Position numbers and translations under genes: made by a program
The notes under the pieces: generated by a model
Database searches by the model: none
Told to the model about the DNA's origin: nothing
The model's input: only the letters and a program-made list of their open reading frames with translations
In this document: positions 16,201 through 25,251 of the stretch, in pieces
Numbering within the stretch: position 1 is the stretch's first letter
How the letters are laid out: each line of letters opens with the position of its first letter
Source of the DNA: Actinobacteria bacterium HGW-Actinobacteria-7
GTDB taxonomy: Bacteria; Actinomycetota; Coriobacteriia; Anaerosomatales; PHET01
Length of the DNA stretch: 34,917 bases
Assembly: GCA_002841275.1 (NCBI GenBank)
Contig: PHET01000025.1
Coordinates: 1-34,917, forward strand
Direction: 5' to 3'

Positions 16201-16709
16201 TGTTCGCTGCCATGCTGATGGAGGCTGTTGCGGAGGCGCGCGGCGAACCGGTTGTCGCACATCCCGACATCAGAGTGGACCTGCCGCTGGCCGCATTCAT
16301 TCCCGCTGAGTACCTCGAGGATGTGGACGAGCGCGTACGCTTCTACCGACGACTCGCCGGTTCACCCACGCTCGAGGCGGTCGACGCAGTGGCGGCCGAG
16401 TTGCGCGATAAGCACGGCGCGTTGCCGGAACCCGCTCGCAACCTTGTCGACATCGCCCGCATCAAGGCACTCGCGGCCGACGGTTCGATCACGTCGGTTG
16501 CACTGGTGCGTCGCAGGCTGGTCTTCTCGCCGGTGGACCTCAGCGATGAGAAGCGTGGTCGTATGGCGGCACTGGGCGCGGTATTCCTCGACCGCAAGAA
16601 GGAACTGGCGCTCCCGATCGAATATGGAGAGTCTGTGGCTCACAAGGCTTTGGACACACTTAGTGCTATATACTCACGGCAGTCCGTACCCAGCTCTCAG
16701 GAGGAATGA
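13245..16709 (+). CDS. mfd: Transcription-repair coupling factor
   Basis: The 1154-residue ATPase removes RNA polymerase stalled at DNA lesions and recruits UvrA. ATG 13245 gives the usual family length; the frame extends upstream without homology. Order of domains: UvrB-like N-terminal region (residues about 40-200), the RNA-polymerase-interacting domain with FAPGDYVVHATHGIALF near 490-510, a RecG-like helicase with Walker A GDVGYGKTEVAI (Lys646), DEEQ box starting at Asp741 (IIDEEQRFGVEHKEQ), SATPIPRTLQMSLSGVRDMS and QLKGRVGRSHVKAYAYF, then the TRCF C-terminal domain. A TTA leucine codon occurs at 14404-14406. It heads a run continuing through a prolyl isomerase, mazG and eno. Confidence 0.97.
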   Translation: MLIDRLSASFSRSGAYSTVTELLSRGDDASLAVPGLVRPALVATIFRAQPRPVFVAVAGAESAERFWRQTASFLGRENVLLLPDRSDLPWSVVAPDVAEVGARARALHALETNRPVVVVAAARALLRSVPPQGSHNVYRPLALAAGTTLDLEKAAATLSRMGYIRLDSADEPGTFAIRGGVLDVFGAGSQHPVRAELYGDDLESLKRYVPGTGQTIGDAGPTEIYPCRELVLSARGAESAERALRDHALKDQLLALELEKLREGIPFNGVERYLPLLYKRAAAPTEYLGSEVLVVVAEPRSLFDDTVRRREELETAAKAVNYRSVAPGKAPLDGLYLTPAQIDFGERQRLTLLSMLRAGSGVDAELIARRPEVSGGEDKFIGGVRSLLSAGFAVALAVPDRRTRRRVGDLLVEAGVGITEERDVEADGALDHLSALEEGKVDIVDVEVPSGFVVPDARVAVISIDDVYPRSMVRRRRREIDPTRVTFSFAPGDYVVHATHGIALFREVIRQEVMGAERDYLLLEYAKGDKLFVPVEQIDRITKFVGPDGGAPRITRLNTADWSKATGKARKAARLLAFDLVDLYARRSTVTGHSYTEDTPWQIEMEAMFPYVETPDQLAAIADVKADMESDKPMDRLVCGDVGYGKTEVAIRAAFKAASDGKQVMVLCPTTILAQQHYTNFTERFAPFGVKVEVMSRFRTDSQQKGALEGFMSGEVAVLVGTHRLLSRDVAPKDLGLVIIDEEQRFGVEHKEQLKNLREQVDILTLSATPIPRTLQMSLSGVRDMSIIDTPPPNRFPVNVHVGEWDEDVVSAAVRRELERGGQIYYVSNRVKTIDDAVQRVRDAAPEARIAVAHGQMSEKQLEAVMEQFAANEADVLVATTIIESGIDNPHSNTLIIEDSQRLGLAQLYQLKGRVGRSHVKAYAYFLFPRTAALTETAIERLTAIKENDELGSGIKIAMRDLEIRGAGSLIGAEQSGNLSAVGFDLFAAMLMEAVAEARGEPVVAHPDIRVDLPLAAFIPAEYLEDVDERVRFYRRLAGSPTLEAVDAVAAELRDKHGALPEPARNLVDIARIKALAADGSITSVALVRRRLVFSPVDLSDEKRGRMAALGAVFLDRKKELALPIEYGESVAHKALDTLSAIYSRQSVPSSQEE

Positions 16710-16713
16710 CCGG

Positions 16714-17694
16714 ATGAAGTCGCTCCGTATCGTGTTCGCAGCCGCCCTCATGGTGGCGCTCACCCTTGGTGCAGGAGGCTGCACCTCCAAGAATGTAGCC
16801 GCAAAAGTGAATGGCGACGTCATCACCATTGACGAGCTTAACGTGCAGGTCGACCAGCTGAAGAAGCAGTACCCGCAGATGTTCGAGGGAGCGGACGGCG
16901 AAGGCCGCCTGCTGGACTTCAAGCAGCGGCTGTTGGACAACCTCATCAACCAGAAACTTGTCGAGCAGGCTGCCAAGGATAAGAAGATCGAGGTCACCGA
17001 TGCCGAGGTGACCAAGCAGGTCGATCAGCTCAAGGCCGGCTTCAAGGATGACGCGCAGTTCCAGTCCGCGCTGAAGAGCGCCGGGATGGATGCCGCTGGC
17101 CTCACCAAGCAGATCAAGGATCAGCTCGTCACTCAGAAGCTCATCGAGAGCCTGTCGAAGGACACCACCGTCACGGTGGCCGAGATGCAGGCGTATTACG
17201 ACAAGAACAAGACGCAGTTCGAGCAGAAGGCTGCGAAGCGCGCGATGCACATTCTGTTCAAGCCGGAGGACAAGGCCACCGCGCAGAAGGTGCTTCAGCA
17301 GATCAAGGACGGTGGCGACTTCTCGGCACTGGCGAAGAAGTACTCGGTCGACACCGCGACCGCCAGCAAGGGCGGCGACCTTGGATGGCCGACCACGCCG
17401 TACGTCGATGAGTTCGAGGCCGCGCTTGCCAAGCTGGGCAAGGGCGAGACCTCCGGTCTGGTCCAGACCCCGTACGGATGGCACATCATCCGTGTGACCG
17501 ACACGCGCAAGGGCTCGCAGCAGACGTTCTCGGAAGTCAAAGACCAGATCCAGCAGATTCTGATTCAGCAGAAGCGCGCCGAGGACTACCAGAAGTACCT
17601 CGACGCACTGCGTAAGAAGGCCAAGATCGAGATTCTGATCGACGAGCTCAAGGCCGGTGCCGCTGCTTCGACCGCCGCGACGGCGACCAAGTAG
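16714..17694 (+). CDS. PPIC-type peptidyl-prolyl isomerase lipoprotein (SurA/PrsA-like)
   Basis: The 326-residue exported foldase starts at ATG 16714 behind CAGGAGG, just after the mfd stop. The signal MKSLRIVFAAALMVALTLGA ends at GGC, a likely lipid-attachment cysteine. The N-terminal SurA-like helices (VNGDVITIDELNVQVDQLKK, LLDNLINQKLVEQAA) lead to a parvulin domain at about residues 165-265: AKRAMHILFKPEDKATAQKV, GGDFSALAKKYSVD, KGGDLGW, GLVQTPYGWHIIRV. The C-terminal helix is Gln/Lys rich. It assists folding of secreted proteins at the outer face of the membrane. The mfd-isomerase-mazG-eno order is common in actinobacteria. Confidence 0.92.
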   Translation: MKSLRIVFAAALMVALTLGAGGCTSKNVAAKVNGDVITIDELNVQVDQLKKQYPQMFEGADGEGRLLDFKQRLLDNLINQKLVEQAAKDKKIEVTDAEVTKQVDQLKAGFKDDAQFQSALKSAGMDAAGLTKQIKDQLVTQKLIESLSKDTTVTVAEMQAYYDKNKTQFEQKAAKRAMHILFKPEDKATAQKVLQQIKDGGDFSALAKKYSVDTATASKGGDLGWPTTPYVDEFEAALAKLGKGETSGLVQTPYGWHIIRVTDTRKGSQQTFSEVKDQIQQILIQQKRAEDYQKYLDALRKKAKIEILIDELKAGAAASTAATATK

Positions 17695-17719
17695 TCGTAC
17701 CAGTAGCGGCAGGAGACAG

Positions 17720-19793
<2,074 letters not shown>

Positions 19794-19821
19794 GTCCCAG
19801 ACGATCCGAGAAGAGCTGTTC

Positions 19822-20712
19822 GTGAAAGACAGGACCAGAAGCATCCCAGAGGTGTCGGACGCTCGGTTCGGTGTGCCCATCGAGCCCACGCTCGCGCGTC
19901 GGGACCGGCTGGCAAACCGCTATGACTACATCTTCGGCCAGGAGCGCGTGTTCCCGGAACTCGTGACCGCGCTTCTGGCCGCGGTGCCCCAAGGGACCAA
20001 CCTGCTTGAAGTAGGAGCCGCCGCCGGCCTGCTCACTAGGCCATTGCTCACGCGCGCCGGTACTCTCACAGCCTTGGAGCCCTCGGCCGGGATGCTGATG
20101 CGGCTGCTCGAAAGCGATGTGGCCAACGATGATCGGTTGGCGACCATGCAGGGGATGGTAGAAGACCTCACCGATCGCGCGATCTTCGATGACGCGGTAG
20201 TCACGTTCACGCCACGCCGTGGCATGGGACTTCTCACTCTGCTCACCACCCTGGCCAGCCACGTGACCGGCCAGATAGTCATGTTGCTCGACGATGACGG
20301 CTCTATGGACTGGGCATATGTCGCTCGCGCCGCCGCCATCCAGGGTTTCGATGTCGAGGTCAAGATCGTTACGAACAACGTATGTGGCGAACACGATCAG
20401 AAGCGCGCGATCCTACTGACCGCAGGCGTTGGCTCGTGGTGCCAAGACTGCACGCCGGAAGAGCTGTGGGAACTTGAGGCCCGCGTGGTCGATGTCCCGA
20501 CCCCGGCACCGCGTGGTGCAGCGACTCGTCTGATGCGCTACTTCCTCAACGGTGGGGATCGCGCCATCGTGGTCAAGACCGAGATCGACGGCGTCGAGCG
20601 ACTGTACGGCAACCTGCGTACTGCTGCGCATCGGCTAGGGCGTGACGAGGTCACGGTTCGCCGTGTTGATGATGGCATCCAGCTGGTCCGTCTGCCCAAA
20701 GCCACCGAGTAG
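19822..20712 (+). CDS. SAM-dependent methyltransferase-like protein
   Basis: The 296-residue protein from GTG 19822 has a class I Rossmann fold start: NLLEVGAAAGLLTRPLLTRA resembles motif I, and LTALEPSAGML resembles motif II with an acidic residue binding the SAM ribose. The usual motif IV is not obvious (DDAVVTFTPRRGMGLL lies in its place). The C-terminal 70 residues contain a CQDC pair. It could be a divergent methyltransferase that has lost activity; the substrate is unknown. It lies between eno and pyk in the same direction. Confidence 0.6.
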   Translation: MKDRTRSIPEVSDARFGVPIEPTLARRDRLANRYDYIFGQERVFPELVTALLAAVPQGTNLLEVGAAAGLLTRPLLTRAGTLTALEPSAGMLMRLLESDVANDDRLATMQGMVEDLTDRAIFDDAVVTFTPRRGMGLLTLLTTLASHVTGQIVMLLDDDGSMDWAYVARAAAIQGFDVEVKIVTNNVCGEHDQKRAILLTAGVGSWCQDCTPEELWELEARVVDVPTPAPRGAATRLMRYFLNGGDRAIVVKTEIDGVERLYGNLRTAAHRLGRDEVTVRRVDDGIQLVRLPKATE

Positions 20713-20774
20713 CGTCGAGCTGGGTACCTACTCATAGGGGCCGAACCGGGTTCCCCTGTGAGGAGGCGGATGAA

Positions 20775-22172
20775 GTGCGCCGTACGAAGATCATTGCAAC
20801 GCTGGGTCCCGCCACGGATCCGGATGGAGTTCTCGAAGGCCTGATTGCCGCGGGCGTGGATGTAGTACGCCTCAACGCCGCGCATGCGGAGCCGCAGGAG
20901 CTTGCCCAGCGGCTGGGGGCGATTCGTTCTGCAGCGGCTCGCGCAGGTCGCGAGATAGGCGTCCTTCTCGATCTGCCGGGACCCAAGATTCGGGTTGGCG
21001 ATGTGGCCGAGGGAACCGTCCTCGAGCCCGGTGCGGAGTTCAGTCTGGTGGCCGAGTCGTGTGTCGGGGGTTGCCAGAGCGCGTCGATCTCCCACTACGC
21101 ACTCTCTGACGATGTGTCAGCGGGAGATCGGATCCTGCTCGATGATGGTCGTCTCGAACTGATTGTCGTGAAGGTCAATCCCGGCGAGGTTGTGAGTCGT
21201 GTGGTCATCGGTGGAGCGCTCACCAGCCACAAGGGCGTGAATATCCCCGGAGTCACCCTGTCGATCGACGCGATCACCCAGTATGACCGGGAGGTGCTTG
21301 CGTGGGCGATGGGTGCCGAGATCGATTGGGTGGGGCAGTCCTTCGTGCGGTCCGCACGCGATATCCAGGAATTGCGGTCCTGCATGACGGAGAGACAGAT
21401 CCCCATCATTGCCAAGATCGAGAAGCACGAGGCTGCTGCATCGATAGCAGAGATCGTCTCGGCGGCCGACGCGGTGATGGTCGCTCGTGGCGATCTGGCT
21501 GTGGAGACGGCTCCGGAACGCGTTCCGGTGCTGCAGAGGCAGATTGTCGCAGCCGCTCGAGCCGCAGGTAAGCCGGTCGTCATCGCAACTGAGATGCTTG
21601 ATTCGATGAGGGAGCGACCACGTCCCACGCGTGCCGAGGCGAGCGACGTCGCGTCAGCGATATTCATCCGGGCTGATGCCGTCATGCTCTCCGGCGAGAC
21701 GGCAGTGGGTCTGTATCCTATTGAGTCCGTGGCCACCATGGCGCGTATAGCAGTCGCCGCAGAAGCGGCTGCACCGCCACCACGTCCGCCGCACGGGTCG
21801 TCGGATACCGATGACGTGCAGACGGCAGTGAGTGCTGCCGTCAGCGAACTCGCAGCCGACCTGCATCTCGCCGCGATCGTCACACTCACCCAGTCGGGGG
21901 CGACGGCGCTCGCCGTCTCGCGCTATCGGCCGGTGACGCCGATCATCGCGGCTACTCCGCGCGTGGAAGTTGCACGCCGGCTGCAGATGGCGTGGGGGGT
22001 ACGGTCGATCACGCTGCCATTCGCAGAGCATACTGACGCACGGCTCGACCAGGTCACGACTGCCGTCAGGGAGGCGGGTCTTGCCTCGCCGGGCGAGTGC
22101 ATCGCGATGACCGCGGGGTTGTGGTCGCGCGTTCCCGGTGGCACCGATTTCCTGCATGTTCGCGCGGTGTGA
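20775..22172 (+). CDS. pyk: Pyruvate kinase, probably potassium-independent
   Basis: The 465-residue enzyme makes ATP and pyruvate from phosphoenolpyruvate. GTG 20775 follows GAGGAGGCGG and opens with RRTKIIATLGPATD. Motifs: VVRLNAAHAE, LLDLPGPKIRVG, SHKGVNIPG, IIAKIEKHEA with the catalytic lysine, MVARGDLAVE, IATEMLDSMRERPRPTRAEA and DAVMLSGETAVGLYP. Lys71 in GPKIR stands where potassium-dependent enzymes have Glu117 (rabbit numbering), and two potassium ligands are lost (Ser76 to Ala36, Thr113 to Leu67), so it should not need potassium. The usual GDLGVE is GDLAVE. It has its own 62-bp upstream gap. Confidence 0.95.
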   Translation: MRRTKIIATLGPATDPDGVLEGLIAAGVDVVRLNAAHAEPQELAQRLGAIRSAAARAGREIGVLLDLPGPKIRVGDVAEGTVLEPGAEFSLVAESCVGGCQSASISHYALSDDVSAGDRILLDDGRLELIVVKVNPGEVVSRVVIGGALTSHKGVNIPGVTLSIDAITQYDREVLAWAMGAEIDWVGQSFVRSARDIQELRSCMTERQIPIIAKIEKHEAAASIAEIVSAADAVMVARGDLAVETAPERVPVLQRQIVAAARAAGKPVVIATEMLDSMRERPRPTRAEASDVASAIFIRADAVMLSGETAVGLYPIESVATMARIAVAAEAAAPPPRPPHGSSDTDDVQTAVSAAVSELAADLHLAAIVTLTQSGATALAVSRYRPVTPIIAATPRVEVARRLQMAWGVRSITLPFAEHTDARLDQVTTAVREAGLASPGECIAMTAGLWSRVPGGTDFLHVRAV

Positions 22173-22215
22173 ACCTCCGCTTCTCACACGGGTCATGACG
22201 ACATGCTGGGGGGTG

Positions 22216-22229
22216 CGAACAGGCGTTCG
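22216..22229. promoter_or_regulatory. LexA/SOS-box-like operator
   Basis: CGAACAGGCGTTCG is a perfect CGAAC-N4-GTTCG palindrome, the core of the Gram-positive (DinR/LexA) SOS box. It lies in the pyk to ftsB-like gap, 51 bp upstream of the -10 at 22281. A 10-bp palindrome TAGACGTCTA follows at 22247-22256. If LexA binds here it would tie a division gene to DNA damage. Chance occurrence of a 10-base match is possible. Confidence 0.5.
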
Positions 22230-22257
22230 TATCCCTAAGCCTCAAGTAGACGTCTAG

Positions 22258-22286
22258 ACGACACACCCGCGCTATGGTGCTACAAT
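22258..22286 (+). promoter_or_regulatory. -10 element TACAAT ahead of the ftsB-like gene
   Basis: TACAAT at 22281-22286, preceded by TGC, is a good -10. No clear -35 is seen (GACGAC near 22258). The ATG at 22285 overlaps this box and is therefore unlikely to be the start of the downstream gene. Confidence 0.45.
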
Positions 22287-22353
22287 GCGCCCGTACTCGG
22301 CTAACCATGCCGAGACGGATCGCTGGCCTTCACCTAGGACTTCTCAGGGGCTC

Positions 22354-22917
22354 ATGGCACCGAGGAAAACGCACAACGGGGCTTCAGCGGCGACGCGACG
22401 CACACCCACGCGAGGTGGGGTGCGTGCGTCGTCTGCTTCGCGCACTTCGACGTCGCCGAAGCCGCGCCCCGCAGCGCGACCGAAGGCGCGGACCTCCTCG
22501 GCGAAGAAGAGCAAACGTCGCAGCGCCGACCCCGGCCGCTGGTGGACACTCCCGGCTGCGGTGGTCGTGGTATTGGTCGTGTTCGCGTGGTCGTACTATC
22601 CGGTCGTACGTGTTCAGTATCGCGAGACTCGCGAGCAGGCCCGCCTGGCTGCTGAGCTGAAGGGCCTGCAGGAACGCAACGAGAGGCTCCGCGACTCGGT
22701 CGATCGGCTCAGAACCCCCGAGGGCGTCGAGGACTACGCACGCAGTCAACTCGGGTTGGTCAAGAAGGGCGAGCACCGTGTCGTCGTCGTGACCGACGGC
22801 AAGGCTCAGGCCTCCTCGGCACCCGCCAACACGTTGCGCATCGACAGCGACGAGACCACTGCTACGCCGATCGGCCCGTGGACGGCCTTCCTCGACCTGG
22901 TGTTCGGCGTCGAGTGA
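22354..22917 (+). CDS. FtsB/DivIC-like septum formation initiator
   Basis: The 187-residue bitopic membrane protein is started at ATG 22354 because the ATG at 22285 overlaps a promoter element. Residues 1-62 are a basic Ala/Ser/Arg/Lys-rich cytoplasmic tail. WWTLPAAVVVVLVVFAWSYYP (63-83) is the single membrane helix. Then comes a coiled coil, YRETREQARLAAELKGLQER with NERLRDSVDRL, and the family motif TPEGVEDYARSQLGLVKKGE. FtsB/DivIC joins FtsL and FtsQ/DivIB in the divisome. Position between eno/pyk and DUF501-Ppx matches actinobacterial genomes. Its stop overlaps the next GTG. Confidence 0.85.
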   Translation: MAPRKTHNGASAATRRTPTRGGVRASSASRTSTSPKPRPAARPKARTSSAKKSKRRSADPGRWWTLPAAVVVVLVVFAWSYYPVVRVQYRETREQARLAAELKGLQERNERLRDSVDRLRTPEGVEDYARSQLGLVKKGEHRVVVVTDGKAQASSAPANTLRIDSDETTATPIGPWTAFLDLVFGVE

Positions 22918-23441
22918 GTTCCGAAGCACACACCGGCTCGGACGTATCGCTTGTCGCCGCGCAGATAGGGCGCGCTCCTCGGGAACCGTGGCGCGTCCGG
23001 ACCCGGTGCAAATGGGGACATCCCAGCGTGATAGTGTCGCCGTCGACTCTTGGCGACGGAACACCCTTTCCGACCTTGGCATGGCTGACCTGTCCGTGGC
23101 TCGCCGAGGAGGTCTCGGCGTTGGAGTCTGCGGGCGGGGTCTCCCGCTGGCGGTCCTGTGTCGCAGCTGATCAGGCAATCACCGATGAGTTGCTGGAGGC
23201 GGATGCGGCTCTGAGAGAGGCGCGCGCGCGGGAAAGCAGCGGCCGCGATGAGTGCGCCGGCGTGGGGATAGCCGGCCAGAGTGATCCATTGCAGGTGAAG
23301 TGTCTGCACACGCATGTCGCCCTCGCGCTCATGGACATCGCGGACCCGGTGGGTCGGGGAGTCCTGGCCGAAGTTGGCGACGCGTGCCCCGATGAGCGCT
23401 GCGCTCGGCTGGTGCTCACGATGGCGGAGGGTCTGCGCTGA
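22914..23441 (+). CDS. DUF501 family protein
   Basis: The 175-residue soluble protein starts at GTG 22914 (GTGA overlap with the FtsB-like stop). CKWGHPSVIVSPSTLGDGTPFPTLAWLTCPWL and LEADAALREARARE are characteristic of DUF501, an uncharacterised family always found beside FtsB/DivIC and Ppx/GppA in actinobacteria. Several cysteines (CKWGHP, LTCPWL, QVKCLHTHVALALMD) plus histidines could bind metal. The KCLHTHVA segment is the most conserved. Function is unknown; context suggests division or polyphosphate/(p)ppGpp metabolism. Confidence 0.85.
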   Translation: MSSEAHTGSDVSLVAAQIGRAPREPWRVRTRCKWGHPSVIVSPSTLGDGTPFPTLAWLTCPWLAEEVSALESAGGVSRWRSCVAADQAITDELLEADAALREARARESSGRDECAGVGIAGQSDPLQVKCLHTHVALALMDIADPVGRGVLAEVGDACPDERCARLVLTMAEGLR

Positions 23442-24388
23442 TGGGTGGAACCGTACGTCTTGCCGCAATAGACATCGGCACCGTCACCACGCGGCTACTC
23501 GTCGCCGACGTGGGACCGGGAGGCGTTGCCGAGGTCGGTCGGTCGACCGATATCACTCATCTGGGAGAGGGGCTTACCTCGAGCGGGCGCCTGTCTGCTG
23601 ATGCGATGAACCGGGTCGCAGACGTGATTGCCCGCTATGCGGACACGATGGCAGAGCTTGACGTGGTCCGGTTCCAGGCACTGGCCACCAGTGCGAGCCG
23701 TGACGCCGAGAATGGCAGCGAATTCACCGCGCTGCTGGCCAGCCGCGGAGTGGTGCCCAGCATCATCGAAGGGTCACGAGAGGCAGAACTGGCGTTTCTT
23801 GGCGCAACCGCTCAGATCGGCGGGGAAGGGCTGCTCGTGGTCGACTGCGGCGGTGGCTCCACCGAACTCGTGGTGGGCAGCGCGGATCACTCGGGACCCG
23901 AGCTCGTAGTGGATATTGAGGCCGCGCGCTCGATCGATGTAGGCAGCAGACGCATGACCGAGATGTTCCTGCACAGCGATCCGCCAACCAGAAACGAGAT
24001 CGCGGAAGCACGCGGATGGGCCGCCGACGAACTGAGGGGATTCTTCGACCGGCTCGACGAGCGCCCCACGCAGATGATAGGTCTCGCAGGTACAGCGACC
24101 ACGCTTGCTGCTGTGAGGCTCGAGATGGCCGTCTACGATCCCGCGAGGGTGCATGGGTTCGAACTCTCAGGCGCCGATATCTCAGATGAGGTAGAGCTTC
24201 TGGCGGCGCTGCCCTTGGAAAGACGCCGTCGGGTCGTGGGTGTTCATCCCCAACGGGCGGGAGTGATCGTGGCCGGCGCACTGATACTCGAGACGGTGCT
24301 GGCGCTCGCCGGTCTGGACAGCATGGTTGTGAGCGAGCATGACATCTTGTATGGGATACTCTTGGACACCTATCGCGACCTGCAGTGA
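23441..24388 (+). CDS. ppx: Ppx/GppA family exopolyphosphatase
   Basis: The 315-residue protein of the actin-like ATPase fold starts at ATG 23441, sharing one base with the DUF501 stop (TGATG). LAAIDIGTVTTRLLVADV is the phosphate 1 motif, FQALATSASRDAEN and IIEGSREAELAFLG are family specific, VVDCGGGSTELVVG is the phosphate 2 motif and IGLAGTATTLAAV follows. It releases phosphate from polyphosphate or hydrolyses pppGpp. The short form without the C-terminal HD domain is typical of actinobacterial Ppx1/Ppx2. Ppx versus GppA cannot be separated by sequence alone. Confidence 0.9.
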   Translation: MGGTVRLAAIDIGTVTTRLLVADVGPGGVAEVGRSTDITHLGEGLTSSGRLSADAMNRVADVIARYADTMAELDVVRFQALATSASRDAENGSEFTALLASRGVVPSIIEGSREAELAFLGATAQIGGEGLLVVDCGGGSTELVVGSADHSGPELVVDIEAARSIDVGSRRMTEMFLHSDPPTRNEIAEARGWAADELRGFFDRLDERPTQMIGLAGTATTLAAVRLEMAVYDPARVHGFELSGADISDEVELLAALPLERRRRVVGVHPQRAGVIVAGALILETVLALAGLDSMVVSEHDILYGILLDTYRDLQ

Positions 24389-24410
24389 TGACGGTCCCGG
24401 TACGTGGAAT

Positions 24411-24497
24411 GGCGGCGTATCCGAATTGGCACAGGAGGCGGACTTAAAATCCGCTGACCGAAAGGTCTTGTGGGTTCGACCCCCACCGCCGCTACCA
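24411..24497 (+). tRNA. tRNA-Leu (anticodon UAA)
   Basis: An 87-nt cloverleaf: acceptor GGCGGCG with CGCCGCT (a G-U first pair), D arm TCC/GGA, anticodon stem around CTTAAAA giving anticodon TAA, a long class II variable arm TGACC-GAAA-GGTC, T arm GTGGG-TTCGACC-CCCAC, discriminator A and encoded CCA. It reads UUA, a rare codon in this GC-rich genome; one TTA is seen in mfd. Confidence 0.96.
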
Positions 24498-24597
24498 GCG
24501 AAAACACGCGGCCGGGCCGTGAATGGGATACTTGCACGATGAGGCGAGAAGATACCGTTTCAGAGTACGGACTGGGCGAAAGGAGGCAGGGACAACG

Positions 24598-25251
24598 ATG
24601 ACGGATGACAGACCCGCACGGTTGTACCAGGCCTTCGTGAGCCAGGATCCGGCGCAGGCGATCGCCGTCATCGAGAAGGCCCGTTCTGCGGGCATCGCAC
24701 AGGGGCAGCTGTTCGACCAGCTCTTCGCGCCCGCCATGTCGCTTCTGGGTGGCGCGTGGGCGGACGGCGCCATCGACGAGTACACCTTCACTCAAGCAGC
24801 GGTGGTGGCCGAGCAGATCACGAGTTTCGTCACGCCGCCAACGACCGCTCAAGACACCGGTGTGACCGTGCTGCTGGGCACCATGCACCGCGACCATCAC
24901 GCAATCGACAAGGACATCACGGCCGCCGCACTCAAGGAGGCTGGTCATCGGGTGATCGATCTGGGCGTCGACGTGCGACCCGCCGAGTTCCTCGAGCGGG
25001 CCGACGAGACCGGCGCGCGAATCGTGATCGTCTACGCCCAGCTCATCGGAACCGCACACAGCGTCTCCCGCGTCCGCGAGATGTTTCACGCAGGCGGCCG
25101 AGACGACCTTGTGCTGTTCGTCGCCGGCGGACCCTTCTCGGCGGATATATCGCTGGCTAAGCAGGTCGGGGCCAACGGTGTGGTGCGCGGGGCCGAGAGC
25201 GCATTGAAGCTGGTTGCCAAGATCACGGCGGGTCGCGGAGGCGGCACGTGA
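24598..25251 (+). CDS. Cobalamin (B12)-binding domain protein
   Basis: The 217-residue protein is started at ATG 24598 behind AAAGGAGG. Residues 1-85 form a four-helix cap (ARLYQAFVSQDPAQAIAVIE, LFDQLFAPAMSLLGGAWADG), whose AWADGAIDEYTF recalls the W/E cap of light- or B12-sensing proteins such as CarH more than methionine synthase. Residues 88-210 are a Rossmann B12 domain: VLLGTMHRDHHAIDKDI replaces the classic GDVHDIGKN, with His101 as the likely cobalt ligand and Asp104 in place of Gly; VAGGPFSAD is the GG motif. No methyltransferase partner is present. Its stop overlaps the TPR gene by four bases, so it is probably a sensor or carrier for the following genes. Confidence 0.8.
   Translation: MTDDRPARLYQAFVSQDPAQAIAVIEKARSAGIAQGQLFDQLFAPAMSLLGGAWADGAIDEYTFTQAAVVAEQITSFVTPPTTAQDTGVTVLLGTMHRDHHAIDKDITAAALKEAGHRVIDLGVDVRPAEFLERADETGARIVIVYAQLIGTAHSVSRVREMFHAGGRDDLVLFVAGGPFSADISLAKQVGANGVVRGAESALKLVAKITAGRGGGT

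Noticed and set aside
20740-20762. GGGG...CCCC hairpin before pyk as a riboswitch or attenuator
   Set aside because: It is a short imperfect hairpin with no recognised aptamer and no U run.
22285-22353. ATG 22285 as start of the FtsB-like gene
   Set aside because: The codon overlaps the TACAAT promoter element, so it would not be in the transcript; ATG 22354 is preferred.
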